DNA from: an uncultured Oscillospiraceae bacterium
Lineage (GTDB): Bacteria; Bacillota; Clostridia; Oscillospirales; Acutalibacteraceae
Assembly (NCBI GenBank): GCA_905193225.1
Contig: CAJJNV010000029.1
Coordinates: forward strand, 1-21,165
DNA length: 21,165 bases
Direction: 5' to 3'
Every line of letters begins with the position of its first letter. Position 1 is the stretch's first letter. A program made the translations under genes and the position numbers. This document shows, in pieces, positions 1 to 7,820 of this stretch. The notes under the pieces were generated by a model. It did no database searches. It was given only the letters and a program-made list of their open reading frames with translations, and was not told the origin of the DNA.

Positions 1-23
1 ATGTATTTGTAGAAAATTCCCAC

Positions 24-116
24 CCTTGCCGTGCCCCTTTGCCAAAGTCTTCCGTCCCATTGCCCAAGCTCCAAAGCTGTCCCCGCAAGGGGGTCGGCCG
101 CACGGTAAAGGCAAGG
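24..116. other. Noncoding leader with inverted repeats before the SPFH gene
   Basis: No gene is visible in the first 145 bases. A tight hairpin is seen at 81-92, CCCC-GCAA-GGGG, with a GNRA-type loop. It lies inside a longer possible pairing of CCTTGCC (24-30) with GGCAAGG (110-116). This could be part of the 5' leader of the SPFH gene or the end of an upstream transcript. The TAG at 10-12 may be the stop of a gene cut by the window edge, but nothing more can be read. I found no convincing promoter here. Confidence 0.3.
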
Positions 117-145
117 CACAGCGCAAATAAAAAGGAGAGAAAAAA

Positions 146-1132
146 ATGGACATTGCAATTGAAACCATCATGCTTATAGCGGCGGCAATTATAATACTTA
201 TACTGCTGCTCGTAAACATCCGCATCGTTCCCCAGGCTTCGGAATTTGTAATCGAACGATTGGGAAAATACAAGCACACCTGGGGTCCCGGAATCCACAT
301 TAAAATTCCTTTTTTCGATCGCATTGCAAAAACCATTACCTTAAAAGAGCATGTGCTCGATTCGCCGCCCCAGCCGGTCATAACCAAGGACAACGTCACA
401 ATGCAGATCGACACGGTGGTTTATTACACCATTTTCGATTCCAAGCTTTTCACCTACGGCGCCGTAAATCCCATAAGCGCCCTTGAAAACCTTACCGCCA
501 CCACCCTGCGAAACATCGTCGGTGAGCTTGAGCTTGACGGCACCCTTACCTCCCGCGACATAATAAACGGCAAAATGACCTCCATTCTCGACGAAGCCAC
601 CGACAAATGGGGTATCAGGGTCAACCGTGTCGAGCTTAAAAACATCATTCCTCCAAGCGAAATTCAAAACGCCATGGAAAAGCAGATGAAGGCCGAGCGC
701 GACAAACGTCAGACCCTGCTTGAAGCAGAAGCACACAAGGCGGCAGCCATCACCCGCGCCGAGGGTGACAAGGCGGCAATGATACTGGCCGCAGAGGGCG
801 AAAGAGACGCCAGAATTGCAAGGGCAGAGGGTGAAGCAAAGGCTATTAAGCTTGCTAAAGAGGCCGAGGCCGAGGGACTTCGTATGTTAAAGGAAGCCTG
901 CCCGGACGCAGCGGTCTTAGAGCTTAAAAAGTATGAGTCGCTCATTAAGCTTTCGGACGGCAAGGCGGCCAAAATAATCATTCCCACCGACGCGGTAAAC
1001 GCCGTCAAGGCAAATGTGCTCTTTTCCGAAACCACCGGGCTCGGAAACGCAACCTCTCCCGCTCCCGAGGCTGAAAGGCCTCCTAAAACCGACGATTGCT
1101 GCGAGCGGCTGGAGAGCAAAGGAAAATTCTGA
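146..1132 (+). CDS. SPFH/band-7 (stomatin/QmcA-like) membrane protein
   Basis: This 328-residue protein has the layout of bacterial stomatin/QmcA relatives. Residues about 5-26 form one hydrophobic membrane anchor. They are followed by the band-7 core (about 27-190), with the family-typical stretches ERLGKY..W.PGIH.KIPF and the RVELKNIIPP region. An Ala/Glu/Lys-rich coiled coil (about 176-250) follows, then a short polar tail with a Cys-Cys pair near the end. Such proteins oligomerise on the inner face of the membrane, organise lipid microdomains and often partner with NfeD or membrane proteases. No NfeD gene is in view, but the 5' neighbour lies outside the window. The start is set by AAAGGAGA at 131-138, seven bases before the ATG. 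The gene ends before a strong terminator, so it is the last or only gene of its transcript. Family is confident; physiological role is not. Confidence 0.93.
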   Translation: MDIAIETIMLIAAAIIILILLLVNIRIVPQASEFVIERLGKYKHTWGPGIHIKIPFFDRIAKTITLKEHVLDSPPQPVITKDNVTMQIDTVVYYTIFDSKLFTYGAVNPISALENLTATTLRNIVGELELDGTLTSRDIINGKMTSILDEATDKWGIRVNRVELKNIIPPSEIQNAMEKQMKAERDKRQTLLEAEAHKAAAITRAEGDKAAMILAAEGERDARIARAEGEAKAIKLAKEAEAEGLRMLKEACPDAAVLELKKYESLIKLSDGKAAKIIIPTDAVNAVKANVLFSETTGLGNATSPAPEAERPPKTDDCCERLESKGKF

Positions 1133-1187
1133 TTTAGAAATATAGATCATTCCTTCATGCATAGGAACAAGCGGACAAATCACATAA

Positions 1188-1234
1188 AAAACCGAGGATC
1201 ACGTTTTTTGTGTTCCTCGGTTTTCTGTTTTTTT
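1188..1234 (+). terminator. Bidirectional Rho-independent terminator after the SPFH gene
   Basis: A 15-base arm (1188-1202) pairs with 1210-1224 with one mismatch, around a seven-base loop. A T-rich run follows (1221-1234). On the minus strand the A run at 1185-1191 becomes a T run, so the same hairpin can also stop transcripts coming leftward from folC. Confidence 0.85.
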
Positions 1235-1588
1235 ATCGGTTATATTATACCGCTGCGGCTTTGCATACCGCTTTGCTCGAGCGATCGACGGTTAAGCAAT
1301 AGATATCTTAAGCAACAGCGTACACATCAGCGAGTTGAGGCTATCAGCGCAGCTGATCGGAGGGAGGCTGCCGCAAAAATGCAGGTGCGATTTGAAAAGA
1401 CAGGCTTCCTCTTCGGTAAGGGTGCGGGATTGCTGCTCTCTCCGGTCTCGGACGGGGCCGAGACAGCCTCAGCGGCCGGACCTCAGCACAGCCTCTGTCA
1501 TCGCATTTACATAGCGGTAACGGATGGCAGGTTAAGCAACACATACGAGCACGATTTTGGCAGAGAAAAATCTCAGAGTGCAAAAAGC
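1235..1588. other. Gene-free stretch with nested inverted repeats; candidate structured RNA
   Basis: About 350 bases separate the terminator from the folC stop, and no open frame here looks like a protein. Instead there are nested complementary arms. GCGAT (1387-1391) pairs with ATCGC (1500-1504), GACAG (1399-1403) with CTGTC (1495-1499), TGCTG (1431-1435) with CAGCA (1484-1488), and TCCGG (1441-1445) with CCGGA (1476-1480). A perfect 7-bp hairpin GTCTCGG/CCGAGAC (1445-1451/1458-1464) sits near the middle. Outer arms CTGCC (1368-1372) and GGCAG (1526-1530) may extend it. A separate small hairpin ATCAGC-GCA-GCTGAT lies at 1343-1357. The order of arms fits one long rod-like fold. It could be a 3' UTR structure of folC, a free-standing small RNA on either strand, or an intergenic repeat. 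I do not recognise it as 6S, RNase P, tmRNA, SRP or a known riboswitch. Confidence 0.35.
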
Positions 1589-2848
1589 TCAGCTAAAATA
1601 TTTATAAATTTCTCCCGCAAGATAAAGTGAACCGAAAATTACGATAGGCCGTCCGTTTGCCGCCTCCACAGCTCGTTTTACAAGACCGCTGTCTACCGCC
1701 GAAGGATATACCTTTTTAACCTTGCCTTTAAGGCATTCGGCCAGCTCCCCAGCCGCAAGAGCACGGGAATTTTTAGGGGTAACGGTAATTATTTCATCAA
1801 AAAGCGGAGCGAGATGGGACAGAGCTTTTTCATACTCCTTGTCCTTTAACATTCCGCAAATGCCGAAAAGCCGCTGACCGGGCAGATAATTTTCAAGGGA
1901 CTGTGAAAGCGCCTTTGCGCCTCCGTCGTTGTGGGCGCCATCCAAAATTATGAGCGGCGATTTCGACATTACCTCAAATCTCGCAGGATGTCTTACCCTT
2001 TCGATACCCTTTGATATAACATCGTCGGAAATATCGGGAAAAACGGTTTTTGCAGCCTCAACGGCAAGGCAAGTGTTTTCGGCCTGAAAGCTTCCCGCAA
2101 GAGGCTGATGTATGTTTATGCCTTTGTAAATCAGATCGATGCCGAATGCGGTGTCAAAAAGCAGGTTTATGTCCTCTTTTTTCACCACTTTCAGGGGCGC
2201 GCCAAGATTTTTTGCCGTGGCTTCTATAACCGCCATAGCCTTGGGCGGTTGGCCGTCGCAGGTAACAACGGGACAGCCTTTTTTTATGATTCCGCATTTC
2301 TCTACGGCGATTTTTTCTATTGTGTCGCCAAGCACTGCTGTATGGTCGGTGGAAATGGAGGTTATGACGGTACAAAGAGGATTTTCAAAAATGTTGGTGG
2401 AATCCAGCCTTCCCCCCAGTCCCGTTTCAAGTACCACCACATCACAGTTCATTTTTGAAAACCACAACAGCGCGGCAGCGGTTACAAATTCAAATTCGGT
2501 GGGATGAAGGCTTTCGTCAAGACTCTCGGCCGCCTCTTTGACCTTGCTTGCAGCCTCGGCGTAATCCACCTTTGAAATAAATTTAGAGTTTATCTGCATC
2601 CGCTCCCTGAAATCCACAATGTAGGGAGAGATAAAAAGCCCGGTTTTAAGTCCTTTCCTCTCGAAAATTTTTGAAAGACAGGCGCAGACCGAGCCTTTGC
2701 CGTTTGTTCCGGCAATGTGCACCGCCGAAAGCTTTTTTTGCGGATCTTTAAGGGCGCAAAGCAATGCCTTTATCCTTTCAAGTCCCGGGCGGCTGCCGAA
2801 ACGCAGCAGCGAATGGGTATATTCGATAGCGGTATTGTAATCCATCAT
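1589..2848 (-). CDS. folC: Bifunctional folylpolyglutamate/dihydrofolate synthase
   Basis: FolC ligates glutamate to dihydropteroate and to folates in the cytoplasm, using ATP, to make and retain folate cofactors. The 419-residue length is normal. The ATP-binding loop GTNGKGS is at 47-53, ETGLGGRLDSTN at 141-152 is the second family signature, and AVEKCGI near 181-187 holds the lysine usually carbamylated for Mg binding. RHPARFE (286-292) and DGAHN (303-307) mark the start of the C-terminal ligase domain. Two adjacent ATG codons could start it. GGAGG at 2853-2857 is four bases from the first and seven from the second (2845), so the second may be preferred. Either way it overlaps the stop of the LysR gene (ATGATG), which implies translational coupling. 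No strong terminator directly follows; the next one leftward is at about 1188-1224. Confidence 0.95.
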   Translation of the reverse strand: MMDYNTAIEYTHSLLRFGSRPGLERIKALLCALKDPQKKLSAVHIAGTNGKGSVCACLSKIFERKGLKTGLFISPYIVDFRERMQINSKFISKVDYAEAASKVKEAAESLDESLHPTEFEFVTAAALLWFSKMNCDVVVLETGLGGRLDSTNIFENPLCTVITSISTDHTAVLGDTIEKIAVEKCGIIKKGCPVVTCDGQPPKAMAVIEATAKNLGAPLKVVKKEDINLLFDTAFGIDLIYKGINIHQPLAGSFQAENTCLAVEAAKTVFPDISDDVISKGIERVRHPARFEVMSKSPLIILDGAHNDGGAKALSQSLENYLPGQRLFGICGMLKDKEYEKALSHLAPLFDEIITVTPKNSRALAAGELAECLKGKVKKVYPSAVDSGLVKRAVEAANGRPIVIFGSLYLAGEIYKYFS

Positions 2849-3786
2849 TTTTCCTCCGCCGACGAAAATATTTCCCTTTTGGCCGTTATGAGTTGCTCGA
2901 TAAACAGCTGATCGAGCTTTGTCAGCTTATAATCCTCCCTCCGAATGAGCAGGTCCTTATAGATGCGATTGTTATCGGTGCAGGAAACGGTTATAAGACC
3001 GTATCGGTCGAGCAGGTCTTTGGGCACCTCCGACACCCACATAAATGTGTCGGGATTTTTGCAAAGCAGTTCAAACTGGCTTGCCCGCTCGTAAACGAAT
3101 ATTCTCCGGCCGAAAACATCGGGGAGCTCCTCTTTTTTGACCTCTGAAAGAGGAATCGACGGAACATAAGGATCCGCGTGGGCGATCTCGGTATGGCGTT
3201 GGAGATCGTCGGTGGTCAGTCCCGATAGCTTTGCAAGAGGACTTTGCCTGCTCATAAGCACCTTAAAGGTAAATTCACAAACAAGCTCATATGCCAGTCC
3301 CTTTTCGTCCATCATATCCTTATAGTATTTATCAAAGCTTTGGGCATAGCGGATTATACCGAGCTTTGAGCTGTCTGAAAGGACATTTTTAACCGCCGTC
3401 ATAGAATTTGTTTCGGTATAATATATTTCGGTGTCCCGCTGCTTTTCAAGAAGGGTTGTAAACCTTGCGAAGGCATCGGCCACATAACTTGCCCGGGGAA
3501 CCGATATGGAAAACCGTTGCTTATCGGTTTTGCCCTGGGAAAACATATTTTCGATGTTGTCCACCTGTTTAAGCACCGACTTTGCGTAATGAATAAAAAG
3601 CTGACCGTCGGGAGTGAGGGTCATTCCCTTGCTGCTTCGCTCAAAAAGGGTGACGCCAAGAGAGCTTTCAAGTTCCTTAATGGCGCGGCTGAGGGCCGAT
3701 TGGCCGACATAAAGGGTCTCGGCCGCCTTGTTGAGAGAATTTGTTTTGGCTATCTCAACGGCATATTTCATATGAAGCAGGTTCAT
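2845..3786 (-). CDS. LysR-family transcriptional regulator
   Basis: This is a 313-residue LysR-type regulator. The winged helix-turn-helix occupies about residues 1-60, with NSLNKAAETLYVGQSALSRAIKELE matching the family recognition helices and LGVTLFERSSKG the wing. The remainder is the usual periplasmic-binding-like effector domain. Start support is GGAGGAG just upstream of the ATG. It is the first gene of a two-gene unit with folC, and the stop codon shares bases with the folC start. LysR proteins usually control a divergent neighbour and themselves. Here no divergent gene lies next to it, because valS upstream is on the same strand and ends before it. The target is therefore unclear: folC itself or a distant gene. 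The inducer cannot be read from sequence. Confidence 0.9.
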   Translation of the reverse strand: MNLLHMKYAVEIAKTNSLNKAAETLYVGQSALSRAIKELESSLGVTLFERSSKGMTLTPDGQLFIHYAKSVLKQVDNIENMFSQGKTDKQRFSISVPRASYVADAFARFTTLLEKQRDTEIYYTETNSMTAVKNVLSDSSKLGIIRYAQSFDKYYKDMMDEKGLAYELVCEFTFKVLMSRQSPLAKLSGLTTDDLQRHTEIAHADPYVPSIPLSEVKKEELPDVFGRRIFVYERASQFELLCKNPDTFMWVSEVPKDLLDRYGLITVSCTDNNRIYKDLLIRREDYKLTKLDQLFIEQLITAKREIFSSAEEK

Positions 3787-3847
3787 GCTTTCTCCTCCGC
3801 TTAATTTACTGTGTGATATCTTTATATTGTCTTTGGTATGATATGTT

Positions 3848-3871
3848 TGTCGGTGCGACAGATGTATACAT
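3848..3871. promoter_or_regulatory. Two adjacent palindromes upstream of the LysR gene
   Basis: TGTCG-GTG-CGACA (3848-3860) is followed one base later by the perfect palindrome ATGTATACAT (3862-3871). They lie about 62-85 bp upstream of the LysR start in AT-rich DNA where its promoter should be. This position suits an autoregulatory LysR box or another operator. No unambiguous -35/-10 pair was found. Confidence 0.4.
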
Positions 3872-3903
3872 ATATTTTATCACAAAACACCTATAAAATC
3901 TAC

Positions 3904-3942
3904 AAAAAACGACCCGCCGAAACAAAAACTTCCGGCGGGTCG
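3904..3942 (-). terminator. Terminator after valS
   Basis: Perfect 10-bp GC-rich stem CGACCCGCCG (3910-3919) with CGGCGGGTCG (3933-3942). Read leftward it is followed by six T (complement of 3904-3909). It begins a few bases after the valS stop and separates this operon from the LysR-folC unit. Confidence 0.9.
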
Positions 3943-3947
3943 AAAAA

Positions 3948-6578
3948 TTATCTGTCAAGGGCCTTCATACTTTCGTCGATAAGCGAAAGTTTTTTGTTAA
4001 GCCGCTCGGCGGCCTCCCGCTGATTGTCTACAATATTCTTGGGAGCGCGGCTGACAAATGCCTCGTTGTTAAGCTTGGCCATAACGCCGGCAAGCAGTTT
4101 TTCGGTTTCGGTCTTTTCCTTTTCAAGTCGCTTTTTTTCGGCCTCGAAATCTATGAGCTGATCCATGGGAATATAAATTTTCGCGTCGGATGTGACTATC
4201 GAAACGGCTCCCGCCATATCCCACTCGCCTGCAACCTTGACCTCACTTGCCGAAGCAAGGCGGCTGAAGAATACGGCACAGGTCTTAAAGGTGTCGGTGT
4301 GGGCGGTGGCGATATATACCTCGGCCTTTTTGGACGCGGGGACATTCATTTCGGCGCGGCGGCTTCTTACCGCTCTGACCGCCTCCATAACGCGGGAAAA
4401 CTCGGTTTCCTCGGCGGCAAAGTTAAGGCTCTCGCTATACTCGGGGAAAGAGGCAAGCATTATTGTCTCGCCCTCGTGGGGGAGGGTCTGCCAAATTTCC
4501 TCGGTAATAAAGGGCATAAAGGGATGGAGCAGCTTAAGTGTGCCCGAAAGCACATAGCAAAGAACGCCTCTGGCCGTCTTTTTGGCCTGCTCGTCCTCTC
4601 CGGTGAGTCTTGCCTTTGCAAGCTCGATATACCAGTCGCAGAAAACGTCCCATATAAAGTCGTAAAGCTTTTGTACGGCAATACCAAGCTCGAATTTTTC
4701 GAGATTGTCGGTGACCTCTTTGACCACACGGTTATATATCGAGAGGATCCATTTATCCTCAAGGGCAAGTCCCTCGGGAATATAGGGTGCAGGCTCGTTA
4801 TCATCAAGATTCATAAGCACGAAACGGGCGGCGTTCCACAGCTTGTTGGCAAAGTTGCGTGAGGCCTCCACCTTTTCGGGGGTATATCTCATGTCGTTTC
4901 CGGGACTGTTTCCGGTTGCAAGGGTAAATCTCAGGGCGTCGGCGCCGTATTTGTCTATCTCAAGCAGCGGATCGATGCCGTTGCCGAGGGATTTGGACAT
5001 TTTCCGTCCCTGTGCGTCTCTGACGATTCCGTGTATAAACACCGTGTCGAAAGGCGCTTTGCCCATATGCTCAACACCCGAGAATATCATTCTTGCCACC
5101 CAGAAAAAGATTATATCGTATCCTGTGACAAGGGTGGAGGTGGGATAGAAATATTCAAGCTCGTCGGTCTTTTCGGGCCAGCCCAAGGTCGAGAAGGGCC
5201 AAAGAGCAGACGAGAACCATGTATCAAGGGTATCGGGATCCTGGGTCAGGTGATGGCCGCCGCACTTGGGGCAGGTGTCCACGCTGTCCTCTTTTGTAAC
5301 GACCGTCTCGCCGCAGTCGTCGCAATACCATACGGGAATACGGTGTCCCCACCAAAGCTGGCGGGAAATGCACCAGTCGCGGATGTTCTCCATCCAGTGG
5401 AAGTAGGTCTTTTCAAAACGCTCGGGAATGAATTTGGTCTCCCCTGTCTTGACCGCTTCAATGGCGGGCTTTGCAAGAGGTTCCATTTTAACAAACCACT
5501 GTCTTGAAACTCTCGGTTCAACGGTGGTGTGGCAGCGATAGCACTCGCCGACATTGTGTGCGTGAGGCTCTACCCTAACAAGGAAACTGCCCTTTTCAAG
5601 ATCCTCAACAATGCGTTTTCTGGCCTCGTAACGGTCAAGTCCCTGATACTTTCCGCCGTTTTCGTTAATAACGGCGCCGTCGTCAAGAACGGTTATGACC
5701 TCAAGGTTGTGGCGCAGTCCCACTTCAAAGTCGTTAGGATCGTGGGCGGGTGTAATCTTAACAACGCCGGTTCCGAATTCGGGATCGACATAGCTGTCGG
5801 CCACGATGGGAATTTCCCTTCCCACCAGCGGCAGGGTCAGGGTCTTGCCCACAAGGGCCTTATATCTTTCGTCGTCGGGATGGACCGCAACGGCGGTATC
5901 GCCCAGCAGCGTCTCGGGACGGGTGGTTGCAAGCTCTATAAACCCGCTTCCGTCGGTCAGCGGATAACGCAGGTGCCAGAAAAATCCGTCCTGCTCGGTA
6001 TATTCGACCTCGGCATCGGAAATGGAGGTCTTGCAGTGGGGGCACCAGTTGATTATGCGCTCGCCCCTGTAAATGAGTCCTTTATTATAAAGATTGACAA
6101 AAACCTCTTTGACAGCCTTTGAGCAGCCTTCGTCCATGGTAAAGCGTTCTCTCGACCAGTCGCAGGAGGAGCCCATTTTTCTGAGCTGTTCGGTTATTCT
6201 GCCGCCGTAGACCTTTTTCCATTCCCATGCGCGTTCAAGAAAGCCCTCTCGTCCGAGATCGTCCTTTGTGACCCCTTCTTCGGCCATTGCCGCCACTATC
6301 TTAGCCTCTGTGGCAATAGATGCGTGGTCGGTGCCGGGGAGCCACAGCGTGCAGTACCCCTGCATACGGCGAAAACGGGTCAGAATGTCCTGAAGCGTGT
6401 TATCCAAAGCGTGACCCATATGGAGCTGTCCGGTGATGTTGGGAGGGGGCATAACTATGGTATAAGGCTTTTTGCTCTTATCCGGCTCGGCGTGGAAATA
6501 GCCGTTTTTCTGCCAAAAGTCGTAAAGCCGGCTCTCCACCGACTTCGGCTCATAGGTTTTGTCTAACTGTTTACCCAT
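3948..6578 (-). CDS. valS: Valine--tRNA ligase
   Basis: ValS charges tRNA-Val with valine in the cytoplasm and hydrolyses mischarged threonyl-tRNA. The 876 residues show the complete class I layout. The HIGH-type motif is HMGH at 53-56. The CP1 editing domain carries TTRPETLLGD at 218-227. A four-Cys zinc knuckle lies at C419, C422, C436 and C439. The KMSKS loop is at 526-530, followed by the anticodon domain and the C-terminal ValS coiled coil (about 805-876) rich in Lys/Glu. The start is 3 bp after the methyltransferase stop, with an AAGGA ribosome site inside the end of that gene, so the two are co-transcribed. I see no T-box leader directly before it. The gene ends at a strong terminator. 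Confidence 0.98.
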   Translation of the reverse strand: MGKQLDKTYEPKSVESRLYDFWQKNGYFHAEPDKSKKPYTIVMPPPNITGQLHMGHALDNTLQDILTRFRRMQGYCTLWLPGTDHASIATEAKIVAAMAEEGVTKDDLGREGFLERAWEWKKVYGGRITEQLRKMGSSCDWSRERFTMDEGCSKAVKEVFVNLYNKGLIYRGERIINWCPHCKTSISDAEVEYTEQDGFFWHLRYPLTDGSGFIELATTRPETLLGDTAVAVHPDDERYKALVGKTLTLPLVGREIPIVADSYVDPEFGTGVVKITPAHDPNDFEVGLRHNLEVITVLDDGAVINENGGKYQGLDRYEARKRIVEDLEKGSFLVRVEPHAHNVGECYRCHTTVEPRVSRQWFVKMEPLAKPAIEAVKTGETKFIPERFEKTYFHWMENIRDWCISRQLWWGHRIPVWYCDDCGETVVTKEDSVDTCPKCGGHHLTQDPDTLDTWFSSALWPFSTLGWPEKTDELEYFYPTSTLVTGYDIIFFWVARMIFSGVEHMGKAPFDTVFIHGIVRDAQGRKMSKSLGNGIDPLLEIDKYGADALRFTLATGNSPGNDMRYTPEKVEASRNFANKLWNAARFVLMNLDDNEPAPYIPEGLALEDKWILSIYNRVVKEVTDNLEKFELGIAVQKLYDFIWDVFCDWYIELAKARLTGEDEQAKKTARGVLCYVLSGTLKLLHPFMPFITEEIWQTLPHEGETIMLASFPEYSESLNFAAEETEFSRVMEAVRAVRSRRAEMNVPASKKAEVYIATAHTDTFKTCAVFFSRLASASEVKVAGEWDMAGAVSIVTSDAKIYIPMDQLIDFEAEKKRLEKEKTETEKLLAGVMAKLNNEAFVSRAPKNIVDNQREAAERLNKKLSLIDESMKALDR

Positions 6579-6581
6579 TCG

Positions 6582-7337
6582 TTACATTCCTTTTCTTTTT
6601 ATTACAAATATATATCGCTGTTCATTCGGCTCGGGCGGTTCAAAGGTCATATCTCCGTAGACCGCCAAAACCGCAAATTCGTTTTGTTCGACAATTTCGG
6701 TAAGCTCTTCCGCCGTATATGCCCGTTCGGAAAATTCTTCGCAAAGGCGGTCGTAGAGGCCGTTTTTTTCCACAAACATATCAAGCACAATGTCGACCTT
6801 TAAGCCGTCCTCGTCGAGGAAGTTCTGCCATCCGCAGTAAAGTCCTTCCCTTTCGATGACAAAGCAGTTGTCGGCCAGAATGTTTTGATGCTTATACGGG
6901 GTGTTGACATCGAATATGAAAATCCCGCCCGGTTCGATAAAAAACTTGAGTCGGGAAAAAAGCCTTGAAACCTGCTCCTTTTCGCAAAGGTGGTTTATGC
7001 TGTCGAGGGTGCATATTCCCCCCTCAACCGTTCCGTAAAGGTCAAGTTCTGTCATATCCTGGCAAAGCAGCAGCGTTTCGGGAAAGTTTTCGCAAAGACG
7101 CCGCCTCGCCCCGTTGAGCATTTCAACCGATCCGTCGACTCCTATCATTTCGCAGCCTTTTTTTGCAAAGAACTCGGTAAGTATACCTGTTCCGCAGGCA
7201 AGATCCAGGCAGGTTTTCGGTCCTTTCCCGTTGCGGAATTTTTTAAATGCCGACCAAAGATACTCTCCCCGCTGTTCATAACAGGCGTCGGAATTTAAAG
7301 CATCGTAAACCCTGGCAAAATCACCATATCCGCTCAT
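6582..7337 (-). CDS. Class I SAM-dependent methyltransferase
   Basis: This 251-residue protein has a Rossmann-type methyltransferase fold. Motif I, LDLACGTG, is at 44-51 and binds S-adenosylmethionine. The acidic residue of motif II is D68 in GVDGS. ICTLDSINHL is the post-motif stretch before the typical FxPGGIFIFD strand. It resembles the YqeM-like/ubiE-like group of small-molecule methyltransferases, but substrate residues cannot be assigned. Its start overlaps the yerC stop by four bases (ATGA) and its stop is 3 bp from valS, so it is translated as the middle gene of a compact yerC-methyltransferase-valS unit. That context does not by itself name a substrate; tRNA or a metabolite are both possible. 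Confidence 0.88.
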   Translation of the reverse strand: MSGYGDFARVYDALNSDACYEQRGEYLWSAFKKFRNGKGPKTCLDLACGTGILTEFFAKKGCEMIGVDGSVEMLNGARRRLCENFPETLLLCQDMTELDLYGTVEGGICTLDSINHLCEKEQVSRLFSRLKFFIEPGGIFIFDVNTPYKHQNILADNCFVIEREGLYCGWQNFLDEDGLKVDIVLDMFVEKNGLYDRLCEEFSERAYTAEELTEIVEQNEFAVLAVYGDMTFEPPEPNEQRYIFVIKRKGM

Positions 7338-7615
7338 TTGTTTTTAAGCCTCTTGAAAACCCTTTTATACCCTTCGCTGCCATAGCGTTTGACCCTGCTT
7401 ATGGTGGCGGTGGAAGCGCCCGTTTCTTTGACTATCTCGGTGTAAACGCAGCCTCTGTCAAGCATTTCGGCCACATTGTACCGCTGGGACATAGCCTTTA
7501 TTTCCTGGAGGGTACACACATCCTCAAAAAAAGAATAGCAGTCTTCCAACGTTTCAAGGGTGAGCACAGCCTTAAAAAAGCCCTCGGCGTTAAGCTCCTT
7601 TATTTTTGGATTCAT
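7334..7615 (-). CDS. yerC: TrpR-related protein of the YerC/YecD family
   Basis: A 93-residue all-helical protein matching the YerC/YecD group of TrpR-like DNA-binding proteins known from Bacillota. Residues about 46-78 form the helix-turn-helix (YNVAEMLDRGCVYTEIVKETGASTATISRVKRY), with the family-typical ASTATISRV recognition helix. Unlike true TrpR, members are of undefined ligand. A GGGGGATGA stretch just upstream of the ATG serves as ribosome site. It overlaps the methyltransferase by four bases. The 205-bp gap to lysC has only weak hairpins, so it may be read from lysC or from its own unseen promoter. Family confidence is high; target genes unknown. Confidence 0.9.
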   Translation of the reverse strand: MNPKIKELNAEGFFKAVLTLETLEDCYSFFEDVCTLQEIKAMSQRYNVAEMLDRGCVYTEIVKETGASTATISRVKRYGSEGYKRVFKRLKNK

Positions 7616-7820
7616 TTTTCATCCCCCGCTCTTTCCTTGCCGCGCCGTTTACCCTATGCGTTCCGTTTTCCGAAAAAGAAGATGTCACAGGCGTTTAAGG
7701 CATTTGAACCGCAGGATTTCGGCAGCTGAATCGGTTAAGCGTTTCCTTAGCCGAAAAGCCTTACGGCAGGCATTTTAAGCATAATTTAAACCCGGTTGGT
7801 TTGTTTGATGGATATTTTTC
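7616..7820. other. Gap between lysC and yerC, no clear signal
   Basis: No gene and no convincing promoter were found. Leftward from the lysC stop there are only short stems, such as GCCT/AGGC followed by four T near 7755-7770. These would be a poor terminator, so read-through from hom-lysC into yerC is possible. Confidence 0.35.

Noticed and set aside
1157..1630. Open frame of 157 codons on the + strand after the SPFH gene
   Set aside because: It runs through the terminator hairpin, has no ribosome site, has unnatural composition and overlaps the end of folC.
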